Assembly: GCA_963700045.1 (NCBI GenBank)
Contig: CAVOWK010000025.1
Span: 1 to 64,000, forward strand
Length of the DNA stretch: 64,000 bases
Direction: 5' to 3'
Source of the DNA: RPQJ01 sp963700045
GTDB taxonomy: Bacteria; Pseudomonadota; Gammaproteobacteria; Steroidobacterales; Steroidobacteraceae
Shown here: positions 44,133 to 52,899 of the stretch, piece by piece
Layout: each line of letters starts with the position of its first letter
Numbering within the stretch: position 1 is the first letter of the stretch
The notes under the pieces: model-generated
Seen by the model: only the letters and a program-made list of their open reading frames with translations
The model's database searches: none
Told to the model about the DNA's origin: nothing
Made by a program: the position numbers and the translations under genes

Positions 44133-45308
44133 TCAAGGCCGGTTACGGCCCAGCTTGTCGTGGCTGCTGACCCAGTCGCCGGCCAGCACGGCCGATCCCA
44201 GCGAGACGTCCCCGGCCAGGACGACTGCTGCCACGATTTCCGCCAGCCGGTCGGCCTTGCCGTCACCGTAGCAGCCTAGCATCTCCAGGCATTCGCGCTG
44301 CGTGCCGAGGCCAGTGCCGCCGCCATAACTCGCGACGATCAGCGACGGCAGCGTGACCGACCAGTAATAGTCGCCGTTTTCGAGCAACTGCGCGTACGTG
44401 ATGCCGGCATGCGACTCGGCGACGTTGGCCGCGTCCTGCCCGGTCGCAATGAACATCGCGGCGATGCCGTTGGCCGCGTGTGGGCCGTTGTACGCCGAGC
44501 CCGCCATGAACGAGCCTGCCTGGCTGATCTGTCGCGAACGAAACAGCGTCTGCGCATCGACACGCATCAGTCGTTGCAGGGTCTCGTTCTGGATGGTCAC
44601 TTCCGCGATCACGCGCCGGCCGCGCGTGCGCAGCGTGTTGATCGCCGAATGCTTCTTGTCGGTGTCGATCGAGCCCGACAGGATGTAGCCCGGGTGCAGC
44701 GGGTGCTGGGCCTTGATCCACTCGCACGCCGCCAGCGTCGCCTTGCCCGTCATGTTCTGGCCGGCCGCATCGCCCGTCGTGTAGTTGAAACGCGTGTACA
44801 GCAGGTTGCCGACGGCGTACTGCTCAATGTCGGTCAATTTGCCGATCCGCGTGGTGGCTGCGGCAGCTGCGCGGATGGCGTCGAAATGCTCGACGAGCCA
44901 CAGCCCGAAATCGCGCGCTTCACGCGCGTTGGCGAATTCGAAGACGGGTGCACGCTGCATGGAGCGCTTGACCACCGTCACGGTCACCCCGCCGCTTTCG
45001 CTGAGCAGACGCATGCCGCGGTTGTAACTTGCGACGAGCGTGCCTTCAGTGGTGGCAAGCGGTATGTAGAAGTCGCCCATCGCGTGTTCGCCGTTGATCC
45101 GCAAGGGACCCGCCAGGCCGATGGGTACCTGCGCCACGCCAAGATAGTTCTCGATGTTGCCCGCAACCTGCGCCGGGTCGATCGTGAACGAACCGACGTG
45201 CTGCAACGACGTTCCGGTCTGGCTGGTCACGAACTCGCGCCGTTGCCGCGCCATCTCCGCCGTGTAGTCGTCGGCGGGATCGCGGGGTATGGGAATGCGG
45301 TCGTTCAT
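44133..45308 (-). CDS. Hydroxymethylglutaryl-CoA reductase, class I-like
   Basis: 391 residues. Motifs in order: ENYLGVAQVPIGLAGPLRIN, PLATTEGTLVASYNRG (catalytic Glu), DAAGQNMTGKA, DTDKKHSAIN (catalytic Lys), ASYGGGTGLGTQRE and a C-terminal SSHDKLGRNRP with the late catalytic His. This order and the late histidine fit class I NADPH-dependent enzymes more than the degradative class II. It makes mevalonate from HMG-CoA or the reverse. No other mevalonate-pathway gene is in the window. Start ATG at 45308 follows TAGGAAAC. Confidence 0.9.
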   Translation of the reverse strand: MNDRIPIPRDPADDYTAEMARQRREFVTSQTGTSLQHVGSFTIDPAQVAGNIENYLGVAQVPIGLAGPLRINGEHAMGDFYIPLATTEGTLVASYNRGMRLLSESGGVTVTVVKRSMQRAPVFEFANAREARDFGLWLVEHFDAIRAAAAATTRIGKLTDIEQYAVGNLLYTRFNYTTGDAAGQNMTGKATLAACEWIKAQHPLHPGYILSGSIDTDKKHSAINTLRTRGRRVIAEVTIQNETLQRLMRVDAQTLFRSRQISQAGSFMAGSAYNGPHAANGIAAMFIATGQDAANVAESHAGITYAQLLENGDYYWSVTLPSLIVASYGGGTGLGTQRECLEMLGCYGDGKADRLAEIVAAVVLAGDVSLGSAVLAGDWVSSHDKLGRNRP

Positions 45309-45354
45309 GTTTCCTACTCGGCGCGCCGGCAGCAACACGCTCGCCCGACGACTC

Positions 45355-45972
45355 TCAGAACCAGCTGAAGTTGAAACTGATGCTCACCCGCTCGGCACTC
45401 ACGGGGTTCGGCGGCACCTCGTGCCGCAGCCAGCTCTCGAACAGCAGCACGGTGCCGGCCGCAACAGGCATGGTCACCCACGGCTGGTTCTCGGGCGTTG
45501 CATTCTCCTTGCGCGGCGGCGCCGCCATGTAGCGATCGAGACGCGGGTCCTCCAATTTCAGCCCGGGCACTCCCCTGGGGGTGCGCACGTAGTACGTCCC
45601 GCTGATCGTCGCCAGCGGATGCAGGTGCAGGCCGTGCGTGACGCCGCGAGGCATCATGTTGACCCAGCAATCGGTCATCGACAATTCGCGGCCATCGAGG
45701 TCGTACTCGAGCGCACGGGCGTAGGCCAGCACGTGCCGCTGCAGCTTCCTGCCGAGCGTCGCAAAGGTCGGTGACAGCGTGTGCATCCGGTTCAGCGAAC
45801 CGTAGGAGGTGTAGCCGCCCGGGTATCGCGCTCTTGACCATGCCCGCCCGGCCACGTCGTCCGCGCGGTATATCTCGCACTCACGCAGCAGGCGGGTATT
45901 GAACGCCGCCCCGCCGGACGCCTGCAGCTTCGCGGTGTAGACGCGCGTCGGGAATAGTGACAGGACTGGCAT
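45355..45972 (-). CDS. TIGR02466-type protein, putative 2OG-Fe(II) oxygenase
   Basis: 205 residues. SLFPTRVYTAKL at the start, WVNMMPRGVTHGLHLHP (possible Fe-binding His), SGTYYVRTPRG and LFESWLRHEVPPN (second His) match the TIGR02466 group, predicted double-stranded beta-helix oxygenases. The substrate is unknown. It lies 46 bp upstream of HMG-CoA reductase on the same strand. Confidence 0.85.
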   Translation of the reverse strand: MPVLSLFPTRVYTAKLQASGGAAFNTRLLRECEIYRADDVAGRAWSRARYPGGYTSYGSLNRMHTLSPTFATLGRKLQRHVLAYARALEYDLDGRELSMTDCWVNMMPRGVTHGLHLHPLATISGTYYVRTPRGVPGLKLEDPRLDRYMAAPPRKENATPENQPWVTMPVAAGTVLLFESWLRHEVPPNPVSAERVSISFNFSWF

Positions 45973-45983
45973 CGTCGGCCTCG

Positions 45984-46202
45984 TCAGTCCTCGATCGCCT
46001 GGCGACGGCGGCCTGGCAACGGATCGTCTTCGTCGGGCAGCGTCCGCTGCAGGACGTCCAGCACTGCGTGTGCGGCGCGGTACCGGTACTCGTAGCGGTG
46101 ATCGAGCGTGGCTGGCCGTGCCCGCAGGTACAACTCGAGTGCCTCGCCCACCACCTCGGCCTCGAGCTCGGGCAGCAGCAGCTTGATGGGTTCGTTGGGC
46201 AT
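45984..46202 (-). CDS. Small acidic cytoplasmic protein, unknown
   Basis: 72 residues starting MPNEPIKLLLPELEAEVVGE, mostly helical and charged, ending DPLPGRRRQAIED. Family not recognised. It lies between the lipoprotein gene (19 bp upstream) and the oxygenase gene (11 bp downstream), so it is probably in the same transcript. A start at 46232 is also possible but overlaps the lipoprotein gene. Confidence 0.65.
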   Translation of the reverse strand: MPNEPIKLLLPELEAEVVGEALELYLRARPATLDHRYEYRYRAAHAVLDVLQRTLPDEDDPLPGRRRQAIED

Positions 46203-46221
46203 TCGCGTGCGCGCGCCGCGC

Positions 46222-46725
46222 TCAGGGCGCATCCACGCCCGTGGCTGCCGGCGTGCCTTTCGGCATGTCGAACTCGCCTTTGGAAGTGAAGCGTTGTGTG
46301 CCGAACATCGATGCGCCGTGCAGCTTGCCGCTCATCGAGTAAGTGACCTTGTCGACTGGCTTGCCGTCGAGCATGCCCAGCACCTGGCGCGCCATGCGCA
46401 TCAACGAGACCGTCACCGGCACGGCAATGACCGCTTCTCCGAAACGCGGTACGGTGCCGGCCTGGTCGCTCACGCCACTCGCAAAATCCCGGCCCATGAC
46501 GTCGAGGTTGAGCGACACGCCATCGAACTCGATCGGGGTGTCGTTGGGGTTCTGCACGCGCAGTTTGACCAGCAGGCGCAGCTCCATGCCCTCGCCTGGT
46601 ATCGACTCGATGCCCGCAACGCTGACTTGCAGCGGGTCGTGGCTGGGCATCGATGCGCACGCGGACAACAGCAGTGCGACAAGCAGCAGCCATGGCCGGG
46701 CCGGCCGGTATGATCGAAACAACAT
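46222..46725 (-). CDS. LEA type 2 (WHy-domain) lipoprotein
   Basis: 167 residues. Lipobox in LLLVALLLSACASMP, then a single WHy-like domain: GMELRLLVKLRVQNPNDTPI, EFDGVSLNLDVMGRDFASGV and PVTVSLMRMARQVLGMLDG. Such proteins sit on the periplasmic side of a membrane; the role is unknown. Start ATG at 46725. Confidence 0.87.
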   Translation of the reverse strand: MLFRSYRPARPWLLLVALLLSACASMPSHDPLQVSVAGIESIPGEGMELRLLVKLRVQNPNDTPIEFDGVSLNLDVMGRDFASGVSDQAGTVPRFGEAVIAVPVTVSLMRMARQVLGMLDGKPVDKVTYSMSGKLHGASMFGTQRFTSKGEFDMPKGTPAATGVDAP

Positions 46726-46759
46726 CTGGCAGGGTCTCCCGTTGCGGCGCCGAGCTGGA

Positions 46760-47119
46760 TTACACGCGAACCAGTGACTTGAAGCCGCCCCAGAACATGC
46801 GCTTGCCGTCGAAAGGCATCTTCTTCGGATCCATCATCGACTTGAGCCGGGGATCCGACATGACCGCCTTGTTGATGCGGTCGCGGTCGCGACGCGACTT
46901 GTAGACGATGTAGGAAAAGACCACGACTTCGCCCGGCTGCAGCTTGACGCTGCGCGGGAACGACGTGCGCTTGCCCACCGTCACGTCGTCCGCGACGCAT
47001 TCGTGGTAGTCGAGCGCGCCGTGTTCGCGCCAGACCTTGCCGGCCTTGCGTGCCATCGTGCGATAGGCGGCAAGCTGGCCCTTGGGCACGGGAACGACGA
47101 ATCCATCGACGTAGGCCAT
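46760..47119 (-). CDS. DUF1428 family protein
   Basis: 119 residues. AYVDGFVVPVPKGQLAAYRT and YHECVADDVTVGK, then YKSRRDRDRINKAVMSDPRL and MPFDGKRMFWGGFKSLV match DUF1428, a dimeric alpha-beta barrel family with no assigned reaction. Cytoplasmic. Confidence 0.92.
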   Translation of the reverse strand: MAYVDGFVVPVPKGQLAAYRTMARKAGKVWREHGALDYHECVADDVTVGKRTSFPRSVKLQPGEVVVFSYIVYKSRRDRDRINKAVMSDPRLKSMMDPKKMPFDGKRMFWGGFKSLVRV

Positions 47120-47146
47120 GGGTAACCCTCCAGTGCGATGCAGCGA

Positions 47147-48595
47147 TCAGTGCCGAGTGTAGCTCTTCACCAGTTCGTGCAGGAACTGGCGCGCATCGAG
47201 CAGCGACTGCACGCGGATACGCTCGTTCAGGCCGTGCGCCCCGCTGCCGGCCGCGTCCGCAAATATGCCGGAGATGCCGTAGGTGGGCGTGCCCGCTGCA
47301 TTCAGGAACCGGCCGTCGGTGGCGCCCGTGGACATCGTCGGGACCACGCGGGCTTCCGGCCACAGTGTCTTCGCAAGGGCACGGATTGGCTCCATCATCT
47401 CGGCCGTGAGCGGCGGCACTGGGGCCGGCAGGCCCATTTCGTCGCCGAAATTGACGGTGATTGCGTCGTCCGCGAGCACGCGGATGAGATCCGCACGCAC
47501 CTGCTCCATCGGCACGCCCGGCAGGATGCGGCAGTTGACGTTGACCTTCGCCCGCTGCGGCAATGCATTGGGCGCGTGGCCACCCTCGAATTGCGTGGTT
47601 ACACAGGTAGTGCGGAGCATGCCGTTCCAGCTCGGGTTTGCCGTCCACAGCCGCTGCGCCGCTGCGTCGTTGGACGGGTCCGCGACGATTGCACGCATGT
47701 CGGCGGCGACCTCGGGTGAGGCCACCTCCGCCTGCGCCAGGAAGTAGGCGCGCGTCGTGTCATTCAGGCTTACCGGAAACTGGTGCGCCGCCAGGCGCGT
47801 CAGCGCAGCGGCCATGCGGTTGATCGGGTTTTCGCGCGTCGGCCGCGAACTGTGGCCGCCGGGGTGAGTCACCTCCAGCCTGAAATCCTGGTAGACCTTC
47901 TCACCCGCCTGCACGTCGAGCGAGAGGTGCCTGCCGTTGGCATCGAGCAGGCCGCCCGCGCCTTCGTTGAGGACGAACCTGGCCTTCATCAGCGCGGGAT
48001 GGTTCTGCAGCAGCCAGTGCACGCCGTTGAAGTGCTCCGAGGTTTCCTCGCCGCAGGTAAGCGCCAGGGTCACGCCACGCTGCGGCCGGTAGTTCTGCTC
48101 GTTCCAGCGCACGAGCAGGTCGGTGAAGATCGAGGCCATGGCCTTGTCGTCGCTCGCACCGCGTGCGTAGAAAAACCCGTCTTCCTCGGCCAGCGTGAAC
48201 GGGTCGCGCACCCAGTCCTCGCGACGGGCCTCGACGACGTCGATGTGGGCCAGCAGCATGATCGGCTCGAGCTTCGCATCCTTGCCGGGGTACGAAGCGA
48301 TCAGCGAGCCGCTCTTTGGAAACTCCGCGGGCGCCAGGATCTGCATGGACGCAGCGGGCATGCCCGCCCGCTGCAGTCGCGCTGCCATTTTCTCGGCCGC
48401 GGCCGTGCAGCTGCCGACGGATAACGTCGTGTTGGTCTCGACCAGTTCCCGGTACAGCTCCCGGAAGGCGGCCTCGCCCGGGTATGGTTGCGGCGTGGAC
48501 GCTCCCATCGCAATCGTGACTGGCGCGACGGCCGACACAGCCAGGATCATCACCGACCGCAACGTGCGGGGCGTGCGCTGCAGGGACAGGTTCAT
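47147..48595 (-). CDS. Exported M20 family metallopeptidase
   Basis: 482 residues with a signal peptide. Metal and catalytic motifs of M20/M28-like carboxypeptidases: LLAHIDVVEARREDW (His, Asp), ARGASDDKAMA (Asp), LTCGEETSEH (catalytic Glu pair), NEGAGG and GSGAHGLNERI (His) near the end. It should trim dipeptides or acyl-amino acids in the periplasm. It overlaps the M61 gene upstream by 4 bp (ATGA), so two exported peptidases are co-expressed. Confidence 0.92.
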   Translation of the reverse strand: MNLSLQRTPRTLRSVMILAVSAVAPVTIAMGASTPQPYPGEAAFRELYRELVETNTTLSVGSCTAAAEKMAARLQRAGMPAASMQILAPAEFPKSGSLIASYPGKDAKLEPIMLLAHIDVVEARREDWVRDPFTLAEEDGFFYARGASDDKAMASIFTDLLVRWNEQNYRPQRGVTLALTCGEETSEHFNGVHWLLQNHPALMKARFVLNEGAGGLLDANGRHLSLDVQAGEKVYQDFRLEVTHPGGHSSRPTRENPINRMAAALTRLAAHQFPVSLNDTTRAYFLAQAEVASPEVAADMRAIVADPSNDAAAQRLWTANPSWNGMLRTTCVTTQFEGGHAPNALPQRAKVNVNCRILPGVPMEQVRADLIRVLADDAITVNFGDEMGLPAPVPPLTAEMMEPIRALAKTLWPEARVVPTMSTGATDGRFLNAAGTPTYGISGIFADAAGSGAHGLNERIRVQSLLDARQFLHELVKSYTRH

Positions 48596-50538
48596 TTCTT
48601 CACCGCTGGGCTGGGGAGCCGGGGTTGCAGGATGGACGAAAGCAGGTCGGACGTCTTCTCGATCCGCTCGAGGTATGGGTAGCGCAGGCCGCCGTGGTAG
48701 TCGAGGTTGACCGTGCTGAACGTATCGGCGCCGCGAACGAGCAATTCCGTCGGCAGCTGCGGGTCGGCCTTGGCTGCCTTCAGCGCATCCTGCAGGCGCC
48801 CGTGCGTGTACGCCTTGCCGTTGACGGCGACTATGGTCATGCCGGGGGCCACGCCGGCCTTGAACGCCACGCTGTCCCAGAACACCTCGCCCACCTTGCC
48901 GTCCTTGCCGACGATCACGCCGAGTGAGTACAGGAAATTCTGCGTGCCATCCGCCGAGTCGGCTTCCTTGTCCGACGGCGACGGCTCGTCCCTGAAGGCC
49001 AGGCGCCAGCCGCTGCGCGCCAGGCCATCGAGCGGCGCACCTGGACTGTGAGCATCGAGCCGTGCGCGCAACATGCTGGCCCAGTCGTAATGAGTCACCG
49101 TGTTCAGCGTTGCAACGACATCTTCGAAGGTATACGTCAGTGGTTCGATACGTCCGTCCTCGACGCCGCAGAAGGCGCGCGCGAAATCGTCGAGCGAGCG
49201 CTTGCCCCGGGTGAGTTCACGGATTTTCGTGTCGACGTCCAGCCAGACGAAGATGCCCTCGGTGTAGTAATCCCCGCCGCGTTGCCAGCTGGCGTAGCTC
49301 TGCTTGCCCCGATAGTTGAGGATCGGCTGCTGCGTGGTGTCCTGCAGGTTGCGCCACTGCCGGCCGGCACGGCCGAGGTCGTAGATCGCGGCATACCTGG
49401 CAAGTATGTCGCGCGTGAGTTCGGGCGACCACAGGCCCGAGCGGCTCGTGAGCACCACCCCGAGGTACTCGGTCATGCCTTCGTAGACCCAGAGCAGGCT
49501 CGAGCCCATCGGCACCTCGTAGGACGGTGTCCAGAGGTCCGCCGGACGCCGGAACTTGCCGTTCCACGAGTGGGTCAATTCATGCGCCAGCAGGTCGCGG
49601 CCGTTGCCGTTGCTGTCCCAGTCGGTGAAGTAGCCGAGCCCGACACCGTTCTCACTCGACTCGTGGTGCTCGAGTCCAATGCCGGCGAAGTGGTCGCTGA
49701 TCGCAAGCAGGAAATCGTACTCGCGGAAGTGTCGGGAACCGAACAGCGAGACCGCCTCGCCGACCATGCGACGGTGCTGGTCCAGCTGCTCGTCCGTGGC
49801 CTGCAGTTCCGCCTGTGTATCGGCGAAGACATTGAGCCGCACCGGACCTTTCGTACTCGGGTCCAGCTGCACGCGACGATAGTGTGGACCGGCGAACAAC
49901 GGCGAATCGACCAGCGTCTCGAGCGGCACGGTCGCGAACCGTACTGTGTCGCCGGTGCGCTGCGCGCCGCGCAGTGCCGAGGCGAACTGCCATCCGGCCG
50001 GCAACCGGACCGAAGCCGCCACTGGAATCTGCCGGGCGTAGTAGCCCGCCGGATACAACAGGGTCTTTTCCCACTGCAGGCCGAGCAGGTCCGGCGTCAT
50101 CGTGACGCGCCCCTGGCTCGTGTGCGTGGGCGTGACGAACTCGAACTCCAGGTTCAGTTGCTCGACGCCTGCGGGCACGTCGACGTGGAACGCATGCATC
50201 TCGACCGGATCGCGTTGCCATTCGAGTCGCTCGCCCGAGTTGGTGCGAATGATCAGTCCCGCGAGCTTGTCGATCGGGCCGGTGGTGGAGTGATTGCCAG
50301 GCAGCCACTTCGGATAGAGCAGCGTCGTGCGGCCTGGCGCGGCGATCGGCAGGGTTTCCTGGACGCGAAACACGCGATGGTCGAGGCCCGTCGCGTCGAC
50401 CTGCAACTGGATCACTCCCGGATACGGCACATCCTGCGGTGCGGGAATCTCTGCGCCAACCGCCGCAGCTTGTGCCTGGCCGGCACAAAGCAGCAGCGCC
50501 GCGAGGCCACCGAACACTCGATACTTCGTCTGTATCAT
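48592..50538 (-). CDS. Exported M61 glycyl-type aminopeptidase with PDZ
   Basis: 648 residues. After a signal peptide, the M61 catalytic domain has HELTHSWNGKFRRP (zinc HExxH) and VYEGMTEYLG (third ligand Glu). The C-terminal part carries a PDZ-like domain (DSVAFKAGVAPGMTIVAVNG). M61 enzymes cleave N-terminal Gly/Ala from peptides. I start at the ATG at 50538; a 124-residue upstream extension in frame is the antisense of the phosphatase gene and is not protein-like. Overlaps the M20 peptidase by 4 bp. Confidence 0.92.
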   Translation of the reverse strand: MIQTKYRVFGGLAALLLCAGQAQAAAVGAEIPAPQDVPYPGVIQLQVDATGLDHRVFRVQETLPIAAPGRTTLLYPKWLPGNHSTTGPIDKLAGLIIRTNSGERLEWQRDPVEMHAFHVDVPAGVEQLNLEFEFVTPTHTSQGRVTMTPDLLGLQWEKTLLYPAGYYARQIPVAASVRLPAGWQFASALRGAQRTGDTVRFATVPLETLVDSPLFAGPHYRRVQLDPSTKGPVRLNVFADTQAELQATDEQLDQHRRMVGEAVSLFGSRHFREYDFLLAISDHFAGIGLEHHESSENGVGLGYFTDWDSNGNGRDLLAHELTHSWNGKFRRPADLWTPSYEVPMGSSLLWVYEGMTEYLGVVLTSRSGLWSPELTRDILARYAAIYDLGRAGRQWRNLQDTTQQPILNYRGKQSYASWQRGGDYYTEGIFVWLDVDTKIRELTRGKRSLDDFARAFCGVEDGRIEPLTYTFEDVVATLNTVTHYDWASMLRARLDAHSPGAPLDGLARSGWRLAFRDEPSPSDKEADSADGTQNFLYSLGVIVGKDGKVGEVFWDSVAFKAGVAPGMTIVAVNGKAYTHGRLQDALKAAKADPQLPTELLVRGADTFSTVNLDYHGGLRYPYLERIEKTSDLLSSILQPRLPSPAVKK

Positions 50539-50555
50539 TCGTCGTCGCTTCCGGT

Positions 50556-51344
50556 TCAGGTGAGCAGTCGTTCGCGCAGGCGCTCGAGCATGGCGGGTTC
50601 GAGCGCGAGTTCGTCCAGCAGGTACCGGCGCACCGAGCCGTGGCGCGCTTCGATGGCACCCAGGCTTGCCAGGATGTACTCGGGGCGTGCGGCCAGCATC
50701 GCGTCCTGTGCAATGGCCGACAACGCCAGGAGGGGCTCCGCCGTCGCGGCGAGACCGGCGCCCGTGCCATCCATGCCGAGCAGCTGGGAGCGCAGGTCTA
50801 CCGCCGTGTTCGTCAGTGTGTAGTCTTCGACGATGGCCTCGCGGCGCACGCCGAGCGACTCGAGCACGAGGGCCACGGCGACGCCGGTCCGGTCCTTGCC
50901 CGCCGTGCAATGGACGATCGTGGCACCATGGGCCGCGTGGTCGAGCGCTGCAAAGACGCCGGCGAGCCGGGGTTGCAAGCCGAACGGCAGCCGTTCGTAC
51001 ATCGCCAGCATCGCCGCGTGTACGCCGGCAACGTCGCTCGAATCGGCGAAGGCCCGGTCACGGATCGGAGAAGACTCCTGTTCGCTGTCCCACTCGAACC
51101 GACGGACCTCGTCGCCGAAGGATGGGTTGGGATGCAGGGCACGCTCCGTCGTGCGGCGCAGGTCGCAGACTGCCCGGAGGCCCAGCGCCTGCACCTGTAC
51201 CGCCGCCGCGGCCGACAGCCGAGCCATCAGTCCCGATCGGTAAAGCCGACCCCAGCGCACGTGCGCGCCGTCGGTGGTCTCGTAGCCACCGCAATCGCGA
51301 AAGTTACAACCACCCACGAGCGGCAGGACGCGTGCAGGAATCAT
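50556..51344 (-). CDS. Protein tyrosine phosphatase-like enzyme
   Basis: 262 residues. The CX5R active-site loop is VHCTAGKDRTGVAVAL; GGCNFRDCGGYETTDGAHVR near the N-terminus is the typical partner motif of the Y_phosphatase3 group (lipid and tyrosine phosphatases). Cytoplasmic. It ends 17 bp before the M61 gene on the same strand. The substrate may be phosphotyrosine or a phosphoinositide-like lipid; neither is shown. Confidence 0.9.
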   Translation of the reverse strand: MIPARVLPLVGGCNFRDCGGYETTDGAHVRWGRLYRSGLMARLSAAAAVQVQALGLRAVCDLRRTTERALHPNPSFGDEVRRFEWDSEQESSPIRDRAFADSSDVAGVHAAMLAMYERLPFGLQPRLAGVFAALDHAAHGATIVHCTAGKDRTGVAVALVLESLGVRREAIVEDYTLTNTAVDLRSQLLGMDGTGAGLAATAEPLLALSAIAQDAMLAARPEYILASLGAIEARHGSVRRYLLDELALEPAMLERLRERLLT

Positions 51345-51451
51345 CGGTCAATGATCACATGCAGTGTCCGGCGTTTCCACCGCGCCAGTAGACTAGAATG
51401 CGCGCGTCGCACACGGAAATGTCTTGTTGGCCGGACGGAGTGCTTGCTTTC

Positions 51452-51985
51452 ATGACGAATCGCCTGCTTGTCACGCTCACTGCACTGGTCTTCCTGCTGG
51501 CAGGACCCGCCCATGCCCAGCAATCGTCCACTGACACTGTCGACGATTCCGTGATTGCGGCGACCATCAAGGCTGCCCTGCTCGACAACAGGCACACCAG
51601 CGGCACGCGCATCAACGTCGACTGCTACGACGGTGTGGTGCAACTGAGCGGCTTCGCGCGCTCGGAGGGTGAAAAGACCTATGCGACCAAGGTGGCCGCA
51701 AGCGTGTCGGGCGTGAAGAACGTGGTCAACAACGTCGCGGTCGCGCCGGCCACCTCGATGGGCACGAAACTCGACGACAGCCTCGTCACCGGCAAGGTCA
51801 AGGCCGCGCTGATGGATGCGGCCGACGTCAAGAGCCTGCAGATCAACGTCGAGACGCACGGCGGCGTCGTGCAACTGGCAGGCTTCGTGGCTTCCGCAGC
51901 GATGAGGGACAAGGCAGGTCGAATCACGGCGGGTGTCGACGGCGTCAAGAGCGTCGACAACGTGCTCGTCATCAGGCCTCGCTGA
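51452..51985 (+). CDS. BON-domain periplasmic protein (OsmY-like)
   Basis: 177 residues: signal peptide (LLVTLTALVFLLAGPAHAQ) and two BON domains (IKAALLDNRHTSGTRINVDC plus GVVQLSGFARSEGEKTYATK; VKAALMDAADVKSLQINVET plus GVVQLAGFVASAAMRDKAG). OsmY-like proteins bind membranes and help under envelope stress. Its 3' end overlaps the convergent MaoC gene by 14 bp. Start ATG at 51452 with GGAG about 12 bp upstream. Confidence 0.9.
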   Translation: MTNRLLVTLTALVFLLAGPAHAQQSSTDTVDDSVIAATIKAALLDNRHTSGTRINVDCYDGVVQLSGFARSEGEKTYATKVAASVSGVKNVVNNVAVAPATSMGTKLDDSLVTGKVKAALMDAADVKSLQINVETHGGVVQLAGFVASAAMRDKAGRITAGVDGVKSVDNVLVIRPR

Positions 51986-52898
51986 CGTTCGCGCTGGCCA
52001 CCGTCGGGACGGTCGTCCAGTAGGCATACATATGCATGCGGCCGGTGCGGACGTCGCACATGGCGCGTTTCGACTGCCCCTGCTCCACCCATTGCTTGAT
52101 GTTCACGCGTGCAGGCAGCTGCACGGGCGTCAGGAACTGCGTTTCGAGTCGTGCATCGGGCGGCGGAACGTCGACGGGACGTTCGGCCAGGCTGCGGGCA
52201 AGGGTCCACATGCCGTGAGAAATCGCGCCACGTAAGCCGAAAAATCGTGCAGCCCGGTCGCTCAGGTGAATTGGATTGTAGTCACCCGCGACGCGCGCAT
52301 ATTTCCAGACGCGGCCTTGATCCACCGCCAGCTCCGTCAGCACCTGGGCGTCCTTTGGGGCTTTTGGTGGCCGTGGGGGCCGCCCGCCCGCTCGCTGTGC
52401 GGATTCGGGCCAGCGCGACAGGAACACGCAGGTCTCCCGCCACACGGTCTGTCCGGCCCGCAGGATGTCCGTGACCATGTCGAAGGTGAGGCCGGCATCG
52501 GTCTTGCAGTAGTTGCGGGCCGCGACCACGACGTTCAGGGTCATGCCGGCTTCCAGCGCCCGGGGCTGGGCGATCGTGTTGGAAACGTGTATCAGGCCCA
52601 TTGGACGCAGCGGAAACGACGCGTGCCCCATGATCCGCAGGTGGAGCGGCATGGCGAGCACGTGCGGGAAAGTGATCGGCACGTAACCGTTGCGCACGTC
52701 CGACGCGTCGAACGCGCAGACCGCGGCGTACTTCGCCACGGCCTGCGGATCGATCAGCACATTGTCGAGCCGCACCTCGAACTCCGGCGGATCCTGCAGC
52801 GAAAGGATGTCCGGACGGCGTGTCAGCAATACGCGCGGATAACTTCCCAGTACGGACGGCTGTCTGGACAGCTTGAGGTGAATGGCCCGCGCTGTCAC
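51972..52898 (-). CDS. MaoC-like hydratase/dehydratase
   Basis: 308 residues with a double hot-dog layout. The C-terminal hydratase motif is YARVAGDYNPIHLSDRAARF followed by GAISHGMWT, the active-site pattern of R-specific enoyl-CoA hydratases. The N-terminal half (YVPITFPHVLAMPLHLRIMG) is the degenerate hot-dog. It would hydrate enoyl-CoA or fatty acyl chains. It starts at a GTG at 52898, 1 bp after ccmI, so it may be the tail of the ccm operon, with no obvious functional link. Confidence 0.85.
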   Translation of the reverse strand: MTARAIHLKLSRQPSVLGSYPRVLLTRRPDILSLQDPPEFEVRLDNVLIDPQAVAKYAAVCAFDASDVRNGYVPITFPHVLAMPLHLRIMGHASFPLRPMGLIHVSNTIAQPRALEAGMTLNVVVAARNYCKTDAGLTFDMVTDILRAGQTVWRETCVFLSRWPESAQRAGGRPPRPPKAPKDAQVLTELAVDQGRVWKYARVAGDYNPIHLSDRAARFFGLRGAISHGMWTLARSLAERPVDVPPPDARLETQFLTPVQLPARVNIKQWVEQGQSKRAMCDVRTGRMHMYAYWTTVPTVASANVSEA

Positions 52899-52899
52899 C

